DNA of 64,000 nt from Hawksworthiomyces lignivorus (lineage: Eukaryota; Ascomycota; Sordariomycetes; Ophiostomatales; Ophiostomataceae). A program made the translations under genes and the position numbers. Within the stretch, counting starts at the first letter, position 1, and the number at the start of each line of letters is the position of its first letter. The DNA lies in NCBI GenBank assembly GCA_002917075.1, contig NTMA01000090.1, forward strand, positions 106,317 through 170,316. The letters are read 5' to 3'. This document shows, one piece after another, positions 1 through 11,472 of this stretch. The notes beneath the pieces are model-generated. The model was not told where the DNA came from and made no database searches. It saw only the letters and a list, made by a program, of their open reading frames with translations.

Positions 1-542
1 GTGAAATAGAGGGGACTATGGCATATCTAAAGCACCTTCTATCCGCATACTGATAGTGCTGACCAGCCGTGGATGGCACTGCGGCTTGAGAGCATGTCAG
101 GCCAATTCGCTAGCGGCCGCGGATGGGCTGGCCTCAAACCAGCAGTTCACGTCTGAGTGTGACCACTGCTCGTGGAGGTGGAATGCTGGCGACGAGATTA
201 GAAATAAAAACGACAGTAGAATCACGGAATTCGACACACGTGCAAGATGTAGATCACTGCCACAAAAATACGGCACTAAGTTCGCGATAGGAGCGGGACG
301 TTACATCGAGCGCATCCTGCAGCTGCAGGAGGAGTCCAGCTTTTGGCGCAGCGACAGCTGGCAGTCAGCAGTGAGCACACGGACGACAAGGCTGGGATTC
401 TAAATAATGTGTCTAGCATTCTTAATTTTAGACAGACGTGTAGGTGCAAATATTTTGCGTCTCCTCGCTGAGTCCGTGTCTCTGATTTTCGCCGGCGCTC
501 ATTGTTGCTTTTCTCAACAGTGACCATCCAAGTTCCGCCACC
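1..542. other. left edge, no supported gene
   Basis: I see no convincing coding region. The next gene probably has a further 5' exon (signal peptide) somewhere here, but I could not place it. Open frames in both strands look like chance. Confidence 0.4.
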
Positions 543-1661
543 ATGTTGAAGAGGGACGAGACAGTCATCCCCGCCATTTGTTTCGACATCTGCAGTATGT
601 ACCTCTTGCCTCTATTTTGCCTCCGTTCTTTTTTCTGACTTTCCCGCCAACCGTAAGACGAGGCGTACCTTGATGCGCAACGTATCGGCAAGGTCCCTGC
701 CCTTTGCGATTCGACCTCAGCATTCGTGACCGATTACAATGGCTGCACTACCTGCGTAGATGCAAATAGTAACAATACTTCGATTGCTGGTGACTATATC
801 AGCCAGGAGTTTGGGCAGTTCCTCAGCTACTGTGAGGTTGTCCCCGCCGTCTCCATCTCCGACGTGTCCAGCTCGTCGATTACCTTCTCCACCGCGGAAA
901 CCATCCTCACCCAGACCGACGGTGTTGTCACCACCCTCCACTACGTTGTGCAAGACGCGCCCACTACGCAGTTCCATGTTTCACAGTCGCAGAGGTCTGG
1001 GCTGCCCTCGTCGACCTCCCTATCTGCTACGACGAACACAAGCACACCAAGCCATGTTTGTAAGTAAGAGATGGAAAGGAAAGAGCAAAAATTAAAAAGG
1101 GAAGGACAAAGAACCAATAAAAATTTAGGCAGAGTAATAAAAGTATGGAGGAACACATAAGCGGGAGCGACACATTGACGAAAAGAAAAAGCTAATGGTC
1201 CAGTGAGCACCGGCGCCAAGGCCGGTATCAGCATTGGCGCCATTGCTGGCTTCACGCTGATTGCTAGCCTCATAATCTACCTCGTCTGGAGGGTCCGGCG
1301 CGATGCACTGGCCAAGAAGCGGAATGCCGCGACGGGCCAAGGCCAGGCACAGGAGGGCTACACCAAGCCTGAGCTGGCCGCCAACGAGATCGACTCGAAA
1401 AAGACTGCCAGGGAGATGGATGGGGACCAGGTAATTTACGAGATGGACAGTCTGGCGTCGCTGCACGACCACCGACAGCAGCAGCAGGCGCCCGTGGAGA
1501 TGCTGGGAAGTGTGCCCGCCCTCCCGGACAACCGTCTAGTGCCAAACTTGACCTACCTGGCTCCCGAGCAGGCTGCCCTGACGGAAGGTGTGGAATCAAT
1601 ACCGCCACTTGGCACAATACAACAAGATACACCAGGTGATGCTAGGTTGGCTGAGGTTTAG
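543..1661 (+). CDS. single-pass membrane glycoprotein-like protein
   Basis: Model of three exons (543-594, 658-1059, 1204-1661), in frame across GTATGT-AAG and GTAAGT-CAG introns, 303 aa as drawn. The N-terminal half is a Cys-containing, Ser/Thr-rich ectodomain with a CFDIC...ALC...CTTCV...YC pattern that I recognise from fungal membrane-anchored surface proteins (often annotated as LPXTG-domain-like). A single hydrophobic helix (GISIGAIAGFTLIASLIIYL) follows. It is stopped by basic residues (RVRRDALAKKR), and a Gln-rich cytoplasmic tail of about 120 aa closes the protein. Topology suggests a plasma-membrane surface or sensor protein. The ATG at 543 sits in a good context but gives no signal peptide, so an upstream exon is likely missing. 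Function unknown; no visible link to the catabolic genes downstream. Confidence 0.55.
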
Positions 1662-3331
1662 GTTTGGCAGGGTCGGCAGGACAGCCTCAATTAGCTAGGA
1701 CGGACTAAATGGGACGCGGATGAGTGAAGTGCGGTAGCCGACATAGGCTCGCGTGTTGTATTTTCTACCTAATGAACTTGTCTTCCAGAAGATTATAGTC
1801 GGATCAACTTAATGTATATCTTTGCAATTTTGCTATGCTTGCCAGACGATTGTCAAGTGTGTGTAGATTCTAGGCTTGGTAGCACGCCAACTGTATTGAA
1901 CTAGATATTCATACGGGTAAGCTGCCGACAAGTTAGGAATACCGAAGGCATTCGTCCCGGTTTTAGGCATTTTATAGAAGGCTGCATTATGCTTTGTTAT
2001 AAACGCATATGCCATGCTCAACTATTAATTGTTAGCTCCGTTGTTATCTGCCAGGCAAAAACGCTCATCGAAAAATTTCTTTTTTACCAAGCATCAACGC
2101 TGGATACTTTCACACTAGCGCTAAGCACCTCTGCACAGAGGCTGCGCTTCGTGCCTAGCCAGGCCATTAATGCCTGCGCTGCATGCGCCACGACTTCAAG
2201 CAAGGGACTTGAAAAAGGACCAGGGGGAATGGCCCCACAAGGCCACTGAACACACTGCTGTGACCTGTTGCCCTACTAAAGTGATCTGAATGAAATCTAC
2301 CTGCCTCCCCCCCATTTTACGAGAAGCTTTCATTCTCTCCTCCTGTCGGCTCTACCCGGGCCTTTCCAAGAAGATTTCATCTTCGATCTTGATTAGATTT
2401 TATTTTCACAATCTTGTCTGACTACCCTGACCATCTTGGTATATTTTAGCTTGGGGGTGGATTTCATTTCTAGATTTCATTTTTATCAGTTATTTAGGAT
2501 CCATTATTGACAGCCAAACCACGTTTAATATCATACATATATCTAAATAAATAATTGAACACTTGAAGGTATTTAATTATATACATACGATTAAACTTTT
2601 TTTTATTTATTAAGAATTATAGCTGATGTTTAAGACCCAATGAATTAGAACTAATTAGAACTTAGTTTCAAGTGAATTTAATGAGGATATAATAGAACAT
2701 AAAATAGGTCAGGCTTCGGTGAGATATTTTGAGTCTTATGGCCAGAACCTAAATTAGAAATAGCGATAATTCTTCCCAACGAGTCAGTCACTCTCTGTCG
2801 GGAGATGTCAGCTAGTGGCTCAAGTGACGGAGGACATTAGAATGCCACATCAGATACTACCACGACTGTATACGACTCGCTGGTGGCAATTCTTAGATGC
2901 AAGCAACTCAGTGAGCCAGTGCTAAGACGAGGTCGAAAACGCAAACCTTATAGAAGTATTCAAATATTTTAATATTTGTGCTGCTTTTGAATTACACTTA
3001 AGAAGGATTTATTGATTGTAGTGTGCTTCAGCTTGTTAGTATTAAGATAATACCACTGACGGAGTTTTTATGATTCTCCCTTGAACCCAACAGATAATAC
3101 TTCACAATAACTTCCAGCTCTGCTGCGGTCGAACCAGACCAAAAAAAAAGTGTCCATTCTAGGACGCGAGAACTTGAAACTCAAAGTTAAGATAGCTGCA
3201 CATATACGCCATGATACAGTATAGGACAAAAATACATATTTTGTTCATAACCTCTTACTTAACCGCCTTCCATGATTCTATAAATAGAGCCTTTACAACT
3301 TGGTAGCAGTGTTAAACTAACCGATTTATTG
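1662..3331. other. intergenic, AT-rich, no gene seen
   Basis: About 1.7 kb, becoming AT-rich after 2,400. No ORF with family resemblance and no recognisable repeat. A short stretch on the minus strand near 3,120 resembles a tRNA B box but lacks an A box. Confidence 0.5.
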
Positions 3332-4165
3332 TTACTTCGAACTCTCTGCGACCTCCGGATCTCGTTGCTCTCGTAGAAATTCCACCCGGCGGGCGATTGC
3401 TTCAGCAGTCAATTCTGGCTGGGAGGAGACACAAAATTTGCCCTCTGCAATCTAAGATATCATAACTCGACACCCTTCATCTAAGTCTATGCTATGTTCC
3501 CCTAGTAGATTATCTATTGCTTTCCGACATGCAGCCACGCTGTCTGGCTCTCCTCGTCCAGCTTGCGACTCGAAGATGCTTGTCTTGAGCATGTCAGGCA
3601 GGACAGAACAGACGTGAATAAGGATGCCCTTCAACTTCATCTCCAGGAACAAGCCTTCCGAGAATGCTTAGACTGCGTGCTTGGTGAGAATGTAAGCAGT
3701 TTGTGTAGGCATGACACCAAATGATCCAACGCTTCCCAGGTTAGCCACCCAGCATTCATCACCCGATTCGATCATTCTTGGAACAAAAGCTCTAAATCCA
3801 TGGACAACGCCTCAGATGTTGATGTCCAAGGTCGCATCCTAGCGCTCTGAAGGGATTTCCCAGATGAGGCCCATCGTTTCGATGCCTGTATTGTTAATAA
3901 GGAGTCCAACGCTGTTGTGTTTCTTGAAGATTTCGTCTGCAAGTCTATCGAGCTGAGAAGGCTTTGAAACTTCTATGGCCATAGCCTCGGCAGAGCCACC
4001 AGATTCTTTGATTGCATTAGCAGTATTCTCTGCACGCTCGAGAGAGACATCCGTGACATAGACTGTCATTCCCAGCTGAGCGGCTCTACGGGCAAGCCCA
4101 GAGCCAATACCAGTGCCGGCACCGGTGATAACAGCAACACCTCCGGCGAGTTTTTTTCTCAGCAT
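3332..4165 (-). pseudogene. SDR oxidoreductase pseudogene, four in-frame stops
   Basis: Reading the minus strand from the ATG at 4165 to a natural TAA at 3332 gives exactly 278 codons, the normal size of a classical short-chain dehydrogenase/reductase. It keeps the cofactor motif TGAGTGIGSG, an NNTG at the NNAG position and a C-terminal part typical of the family. The frame is broken by TAG (3839-3841), TGA (3812-3814), TAA (3668-3670) and TAG (3452-3454). The first two replace conserved Trp positions and the last two probably Gln. All four fit C:G to T:A transitions, as left by RIP or cytosine deamination. No indels are needed, so inactivation looks recent or mutation-driven. It lies next to a dead alpha/beta hydrolase, the same pair of families that is intact at 41-43.7 kb. 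Confidence 0.85.
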
Positions 4166-4585
4166 CAGATGAAGCAGGCATCATAATTTTGACAGAGGTT
4201 AGAAGATAAATGGCTCTATGGAATAAGCGCTCTGCTTCTATTACCAAGGCAAGTCTTGAGCTACTCTTGCAAAGACAAAGCAGGACCATCATTATTATAC
4301 CTAGACATGTAAAATTTGGGACGGGATTCTCGCCAGCCCCTCTCCGAACTGACAAATAGTAATGACTCACACATCTGCATCTCGCCTCAGATCGTAATTC
4401 AAGCACTAGGTCTAGTACAGAGCATAAGATTATCTGTACTAGTATTCACAGAATTAATAGATAACATCTAATAATAAATAGCATAATCATATAACGGGTG
4501 TTCTAGCGAAATATTACCGGAGTTTTCGAGTGCTGCTATCCCATCATAGAGAAAAGCGCCCGATGAAAAAGTGAGCAACTCCAGC
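4166..4585. other. gap between two pseudogenes
   Basis: About 420 bp between the dead SDR and the dead hydrolase. Nothing recognisable; no CGG-N4-CCG site. Confidence 0.5.
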
Positions 4586-5657
4586 CTAGCAACTCTCCCT
4601 ATCATTATTATAGCCTTTCTTGTGATGGCTGAACCCATGCACCGCATCTGGAAACTCCTGTACGCTTACATTTCGATCTGCGGCTTGCAGTTTCCTAACG
4701 TACTTCTCAGTCTCCACTTTCAAGCAATCTTTCCCAGCAATAATACACAATACAGGTGGCAGTTAGAGAGAGCGAAGTAGCACTTCATTGGCGTCTACCG
4801 GGGCGATAAATATCTGCCCTTTGTTCACGTATGGTGGAAGATATGATGTTTCCATTAGGCTTGCCACCCATACTGGTATGCTGGCTGCTCGCACCTCTTC
4901 ACTACAGGCATTGTAGCGATTCGCGCATGGCCTGTTAGTGGAAAGACTGGGGTAGAGGAGTACTTGCCCGACCTGATGAAAAGTCTTAGGTAGTGCCTTT
5001 CTATATCGAGCACAGGGTCCTGATGTAAAGCTCAAAAGTATTATTAATACCGTCGTGAGATTTCCGCCTACTGAATTCCCCATGACTGCGATGCGCGAGG
5101 GATCAATCGTTACTCCAATGATGTTGCTAGTCTGCGGATCTGTTACCCATCAAAGAACTTCATACAGTTGCAAGAGAGCATAAGGATAAGGATGCCTTGG
5201 AGCCTTAGCGTAGTCGACCGAAATTACGACTGCGCCAACCTGTGATGATGTCAATACGGAGCTCCGGCTAAGTTTGAATGAATAGCCAAAAGAGCCAACA
5301 GACTTACATCGTTGCTCAACTTGCGATCGATGTGCTCGCCATCTGTGGGCTGGCCAAGGATGAAACCCCCGCCTTCTGCGACAAGAATAAGTGGAGCGAT
5401 GCTATCAACCCAGAGCTGTGATGAGACTGCTTTGGCACATAGAGCGAGACCACAACAAAACCTTCACCTAGGGACGGAGTTTCTACTCTATGAATCATAT
5501 CAAATGAATCCCCGTTGCCCGATATGCGTGCGATGGCTTTCCGGAGAACCCAAGCAACTGTACACAGATACAAGGCGTAGAAAACATTGTATCCAGCCCC
5601 CATGGCGATTTCAGGCGCAGGTATCAAGATTTGGTCTATATTGTCTTCCGACATCAC
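4586..5657 (-). pseudogene. alpha/beta hydrolase (fold-3 type) pseudogene
   Basis: The minus strand encodes a full-length fold-3 (hormone-sensitive-lipase-like) hydrolase in pieces. These are an N-terminal segment from the ATG at 5657, a segment EGGGFILGQ that replaces the usual HGGG oxyanion region, a GT-AG intron just before VGAVVISVDYAKAPRHPYP, the nucleophile elbow GNSVGGN (the usual GDSAGGN with Ser kept), and a C-terminal LPPVLCIIAGKD plus DAVHGF carrying the catalytic Asp and His. It is broken by a frameshift near 5,420 and by an in-frame TGA at 5150-5152 that probably replaces an Arg codon (CGA to TGA). It once could have opened a lactone or ester; it cannot now make the full protein. 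Confidence 0.8.
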
Positions 5658-6589
5658 CCATGCACTGTTGAAGAGAATTTTTCAACGTTGTAGATTAATG
5701 CAGGCAAAGAATTAGTTGACTTTTCGATGATTTTCTTAACATAATTTCGCTAATTGCAAGCTCTCGCCGAAGCTATATCGGAAAAATCCAAGAAGCAGGA
5801 GGCAAGTTTTGGGTGACTCGAGTCAGCGATGCTGACTCGACTATAATTCCAAGACATGAGCACCCAAGTCTAGTAAGCCAACTGTTTTAATGGAAATACT
5901 CCGATGTAAGTGAAAACTGCTCACTTAGACACTTTGGAGACAAGGAAAGCTATTAAGGTCATCGGAGGTAAGTCCATTTACCTGTGTGGTCTTATGCTTT
6001 CGCCTTTTTGGGTATTATTCTCTGGCGTGCGGAACTTACTGGAGCCGGCCACGAGCACGATAAAATTCCATATAATCCCCATATCTAAGGACAGTCTAAG
6101 CCCTTCTGTATACTAAACCTACAGTGAACTACACCATAAACTGAGTCAATATACCTGAGTCAGAGTTCGCCTAAGGTCCGGTGAATGCAGGCGAGTGTCA
6201 GTCAGAGTACTAAGGATCAAGGACACGTTAACTACGCGAAGACGCCATGTAACACCACTTACGTGGCCTAGACACTTACACAAACAGTATAAAAACCAAA
6301 GCTTTAAAAGAGAAAATGTTAAGGAGTGATTTGTGGACTAGATGGAGATAGTACGAAAGTGAGAAGTATATTACTAACTATACTCAAAGGAATACAAGAC
6401 TGAGTCATAGTCGCCTTTCTTGGGAAGTTATATTTTATGACATTTAGATATATGTATTATAACCTGTGATTTATATGCTCTACTTCTGCTAGACCGAAAA
6501 GTGTAACAAATAATTTGTTTTTTTTTATTAATAGGATAACGTACAGTTAATATTAGGATATACTAATTAATAATAACATGGGACTTAAC
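5658..6589. other. intergenic, no gene seen
   Basis: About 930 bp separating the hydrolase pseudogene from a solo-LTR-like element. AT-rich from about 6,420. No supported feature. Confidence 0.5.
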
Positions 6590-6768
6590 TGTCAAGCTAG
6601 TTTGAGTAGAGCTATTGATTAGGAGAGGCTAAAAAGGATATCCTAGAGGGAGGCAGGGCGAGGAGCCCTCTCTATATAGTGCTATATACAGTGTATCACC
6701 ACGGTATTCAAGTGATAGGCATACGGTATCAACCTACAGGCATGGTATTATATAAGCACTGCTCAACA
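6590..6768 (-). mobile_element. solo-LTR-like element, copy 1
   Basis: 179-bp element whose minus strand starts TGTTGAGCAG and ends CTTGACA (TG...CA ends). It is flanked by a perfect 5-bp target-site duplication TTAAC (6585-6589 and 6769-6773). It closely matches the copies at 25.3, 30.1 and 59.7 kb. It contains no coding capacity and a self-complementary core (gaggagccctc...). Size, termini and duplication fit a solo LTR of a Ty1/copia-like element or a TRIM. It lies about 260 bp beyond the stop codon of the catalase gene. Confidence 0.85.
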
Positions 6769-7024
6769 TTAACTACTTCTGTCGCCTCGGACATAGACAC
6801 CACAGCCAGTTAAGTGAGGCGGAGGACCGCAGAGGGAGCCATCGCTGTCTGAAACCATTTGATTGAATTACTGAATATCACGTTTTTTTTAATGGTCAAC
6901 ATCGAGGTTATCATTTTTATACCTCGGGGGGATACCTTTTTCTACAGTGGAGCAAGAATCTTTCAGATGAGCCTTACATCAATCCACTGCTTCACGCACC
7001 AACGAACTATATCACTCCTGATAT
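6769..7024. promoter_or_regulatory. catalase 3' region
   Basis: Short AT-rich stretch downstream of the minus-strand catalase gene. It should hold its 3' UTR and polyadenylation signals. No individual signal called. Confidence 0.3.
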
Positions 7025-9423
7025 CTAATAGGCCACTAGTGTGTTCAATCCATCTAGTTCACGGTCAAAGTTCCGATGCTGCACAATGCTGCCAAAGAAA
7101 GCCTTGGTAAAGTCCTTATCTGGTTCTGAGATTGTTATAACGCCGTAGCCTTGCACTAATCTTTTGCTCTTGGATAACTCAATGTCAGGTACATCAGCTA
7201 AGGCCTCTTGAAGTAAGCCAACGGCTTCACCAGTTGCACCAATAGTTTTCAGATGACCGAACGCCTCCCGCAACCAGTGAAACACGCGACCCTTCATTCG
7301 TTTCTGAGTAAGAGCCTCAACCGAGGCCTTGCCTCCGGGGATGAAGACGGCATCCACCATCGTTGAGCGGAATCCCTCAAGATGGTGATCTGGATTTGTT
7401 CCCTTTGAGGCATTAGCCCCGAAAATTTGGCGACGTTTAGTGCCGATGATGACAGGTACGGCCTTCTCGGCTGCCAAACTGAACCTCATCGCATCAAAGG
7501 CCACTGAATCGAAACCGTCACCAATAATTATGGCAACGCGGCGACCGGCAATGGTGGGCGATGACGGCGGGAAGTCAAACTGCGACAGACCGGGAGCCTT
7601 CTTCCCATGATTACTGCAGCCAGAATTCTTGAGGGCCGCCATATTACTAGCAACTTCGCGACCGCTAGGTCCTTCGCCCGGCTCAATTCCATAGCCGTGG
7701 CCGGTAAGGCCAGCGGCAGCAGTCTTCCCCGTAGCGCTAGTACTGCTGGAAGCGGCGCCGCCTATGCCGGATTTTACTGCACCGGCTACCTTTTGAGCGA
7801 TGCCACCGCCGCTCTGATCGCTGCCGTCGCTGCTGCCGTCGACCATTTCGGCAACAGTTTGGGCTAAGCCGTCATCAATATCAGCTAATTTTTCTACCAT
7901 ACGCACGTATACGAGCGGATCATCACAGTGATCAAGCTCGAAGGCAAACGCGTTCGCTACATGGTTCTTCTCGACGCGCGACAGGCTGTTGTAGAAAAGC
8001 TGTGCCTGGCTGAGGTGCTCGCGGAACTTGGGCGACAGCGTGCGCGCCTTGATACCGGCGATCTTGGCTGCATATTCGGCGTAACCGCCATCTTCGGATG
8101 TGGCTGGCGGCTGTGAGTTGTAGCGGTTGGGCCAATAGTTTACATTTCCAGGAGTAATAGTATGGCGCAAGGCGCCATCGCGGTTAAAGTTAAGTACGGG
8201 ACAGACGGGGCGGTTGATAGGTAGCTCCTCCCAGTTAATTCCAAGACGACTGATCTGGGTATCGAAATACGAAAAATTGCGGCCTTGTAGGAGAGGGTCG
8301 TCTGAATGCCCAATGCCTGGCACGACATGGCTAGTGCAGAAGGCGGCTTGCTCCGTCTGTGGGAAGAATTCGTCCACATTACGGTTGAGTTCAAACTCGG
8401 CAAAGTAGCGGACAGGTACTTGATCCTCCGGCCACACCTTTGTGGCATCGAGGATGTCAAAGTCGAAGCAATGCTCGTCGGCTTCGGGTATCACCTGGAT
8501 CCCGAATCGCCAGCGTGGAAACACACCGTTGGCAATGGCTTCCATCAAGTCCTTGCGGTGGAAGTCCGGGTCCTGGCCTGCCAACTTGAGCGCCTCATCC
8601 CACACGAGCGAATGTACGCCCAGCACTGGCGTGTAGTGAAACTTGACGAAATGTCTTTCGCCAGCTGTGTTCACCAGTGTGAACGTGTTCACGCCGAAGC
8701 CCTGCATCATGCGATAGGAACGTGGGATTGCTCGGTCTGACATGGCCCACATAAACATATGGGTAGCTTCAGGGTGCATATACATGAAGTCCCAGAAGTT
8801 GTTGTGTGCCGTTTGTGCCTGAGGCACCTCGTTGTGCGGTTCTGGTTTTCCTGCGTGGATCACGTCCGGGAATTTGATTGCGTCTTGGATGAAGAATACT
8901 GGGATATTGTTGCCCACAAGATCCCAGATGCCCTCTGCCGTATAAAACTTGATGGCAAACCCGCGGACATCACGCACCGTGTCTGCGCTGCCACGGCTGC
9001 CCAACACCGTTGAGAAACGCACAAAAATCGGAGTTTCACGTCCTGTGTCTGTCAAGACAGGGGCCTTCGTTAGATCGCTGATGTTCTCTAGCACCCGAAA
9101 CGTGCCAAACGCCCCGGTACCACGAGCATGCACGACACGTTCAGGGATGCGCTCATGGTCGAAACGGTGAATCTACAAAGCATGCGACGAAGTCAGAATT
9201 TCGACAGCAAACCTTGTCAAGCCAAGATCTTTCTAGCACGAACCTTCTCCCGTGCAAGTGGGTCCTCAAGTGTATTAGGCCCAATGCGGTCTTTGTCCAC
9301 GATCCGCAGCCAATGGTCATTATTGGACTGTCGCACACCATAATCAGATGTAAGCTTCGATTCGTTGTTCACATCGATGATATTTCGCCGCATGTCTTCA
9401 AATTTGTCACTGCGGGAAGTCAT
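7025..9423 (-). CDS. large-subunit catalase with C-terminal DJ-1/PfpI-like domain
   Basis: Two exons (9423-9244, 9172-7025) give 775 aa. The first intron interrupts the N-terminal region just before the helix that leads to the active site. The core has the catalytic His in RVVHARGTGAFG, then FVRFSTVLGSRGSADT, the distal Asn in LVGNNIPVFF, and later RLGINWEELPIN. The last 150-200 residues have the Rossmann-like look (GRRVAIIIGDGFDS, VDAVFIPGGKAS) of the flavodoxin/amidotransferase-like domain that marks clade-2 large catalases. The enzyme converts H2O2 to water and oxygen. There is no C-terminal peroxisome signal (it ends NTLVAY), so it may be cytosolic or secreted. Peroxisomal acyl-CoA oxidation makes H2O2, so its place beside beta-oxidation genes makes sense. 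No CGG-N4-CCG site was found upstream. Confidence 0.95.
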
Positions 9424-10039
9424 GTTGTCGAATTAAATTGATGATCACTCTCTATGTAAGGAGCATGTCTAGTTGTTTAATTCAAGGCGCTGGAGCTGCC
9501 CAAATCACAGATTCCTTGGCTTTCTCTCTTGTCTTTTATATTTCGATAAAGAATCTGAAATATCCAATATTTTAGAACTAATTTGTAGACTTTTCACCGA
9601 TTTTCTAGTTTTGACGTCAACGATAAGAGTACACCCGTCAGCATGGCTTCTTTTAGTTGACGTATCGCTGCCGCCGATCTTTTTCTCCAAGCTTTCAGAT
9701 CATGACTATGACGCATCAAACTGGGCGCCATTTTTATAACAATGTGCATAAATGGACACTCTATTGCGCAAAATAAATGAGGATTTCGACGAAGGGCAGC
9801 TAACTCAATTACGACGCCATATAATTTAGAGGGTTTCTTTTCGGTTGTGGGATAACTACGAACATTTTGTAATGTCACGAAAAAACAAACCCATCAGGAT
9901 TTTGTAAGACGTAGAGCTTAAACTAAAATAGGGTTAGACTTCGATTACGTCTTTTACACGTCTATTCCAAAGATATGGACCTTGTTTTTTACAACCACTA
10001 ACGTATCTTTAGGGTTGTCATTTATTATTTCCTTCCAGA

Positions 10040-10315
10040 GATTCTCCTCACGATACAGAGATTCTCCTTTTAAGATCCTCTTTAAATGGGGATTTTCTCC
10101 ATTTGAGAATATTTCTTTTCCTAAAGGATATTCTTTAAGGGAATATCTCTTGAAGAGATTTTTTTTTTTTTTTGGAGAACCTTAGTTGAGAGGGGATATT
10201 TTCTTTTGGGAGAATTCTAAACTTGTAAAGATATTTTCCTCGGGAGAATTCTTGGTTTATAAGGATATTCTTCTTTTGAGAGAATCTCGGATTTAAAGAG
10301 TTATTCTTCTGTAAG
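10040..10315. repeat. degenerate tandem repeat, about 35-42 bp units
   Basis: Successive blocks share the theme gatattctt-ttgagagaat followed by a short AT stretch (for example starting near 10,195, 10,230 and 10,262). The units vary in length, so this is an old, diverged array or a low-complexity tract. Confidence 0.5.
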
Positions 10316-10411
10316 GGGTGTAATAAGTGTTAGTGGATCTCGAGAGAAATATATTGTTTCGATAATTAGATTTTTTGAGAATTTTCCGAAACTTTTTTCT
10401 TAATTAGATAT

Positions 10412-10491
10412 TGTTGAGCTACAGCACCTACCGCACTATAGAGCGACAGGGCACAGCAAAGTAAACACTAAAAGATTAGGGCCTTTCAGGG
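10412..10491 (+). repeat. dispersed repeat shared with subtelomere at 63,308
   Basis: About 80 bp starting TGTTGAGCTACAGCACC that closely matches 63,308-63,387 near the telomere. The TGTTGAG start is like a copia LTR end, but no partner end or target duplication was found. Confidence 0.6.
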
Positions 10492-11472
10492 TATAAACGG
10501 CCTGTAAGGCCCTGTAATATTGACAAATTTGACGTTAAACTTATAAATTCAATAATTAACCAACTAGTACAACTATAGGGACCAATGTGGGACCGTTGAA
10601 AAAAGAACTTTCAGCTTCTTACAGTCCCACCAACTTCTTGGTACTCCAAGCATTGGATAAAGCTAGGGTGTTCACAAAGTTATTTTTTTTTTTCGCAAAA
10701 TTATTTTTGTATAGAAAAATCAAAAATCGATTCATTAGTATGGTAATACTTTCCTTTAGCCCAACGGTCTACGCTCAAGCACCCTCAAAGGTAAATAAGC
10801 TTTAAGGGTAGATAAACGTCAAGGATAGACAAACGTCGAGGATAGTCAAGTTTTCCAATTGCCCTATATTGTTTTAGACTATAACTAGACTAGATTCTAA
10901 CCTACCTACTATCTGATAAACTATAATACCTTCCTGCTTAGAAAAATTCAACTTATTTAACAGTTATACGTATGTGAGCAGTAGGTCCAAGAATCCACCG
11001 TAAAAATACAATGTTAGGTTTAATATTATATTATAGTAATTTAAATTTATTATTAAATTAAAATATAAAATATAAAATATTTTAATAATTAAAACACTTA
11101 TAGATTCTTATCACTATATTTACTCCAAAAAGATTAAAATATTATTAAAAGACTTGAAGAAACTTTGTTATGATGAAGATAGATTCAACGAGTATTGAAT
11201 TCTTCTTATAACTTTAACCTATTTTAAAGCTGACATTTTGGCTCTTGTAGAGACCCGTCGGCGGCTAAGATTCTCCAACCTCGACCCGAAATGCCGAGTC
11301 GTAGTGTCAAATTGATAGGTAGTTTAGTCATAACTTTCATAAGCAGAGCTGCAAGGATTGCTATAAAATACTGTAATGTCGATTTTGCCGATTTTGTCCA
11401 TTTTTAAATATATAAGCCGATGAGACTCCGCGTCAATTGACATATGCTCGGCAACAATAGTATTAATCAATT

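Larger units (their letters stand above)
9424..11472. other. AT-rich repeat-bearing spacer
   Basis: About 2 kb with no gene. It holds degenerate tandem repeats (about 10,040-10,315) and a repeat shared with the subtelomere (10,412-10,491). From 10,990 to 11,160 it is almost pure A/T. Confidence 0.55.

Noticed and set aside
56..403. 115-codon open frame at the left edge
   Set aside because: Composition and sequence show no protein-like features and no link to the following gene.
3121..3160. tRNA B-box-like sequence on the minus strand (GGTTCGACC)
   Set aside because: No A box or cloverleaf can be formed around it; instead there is a T-run.
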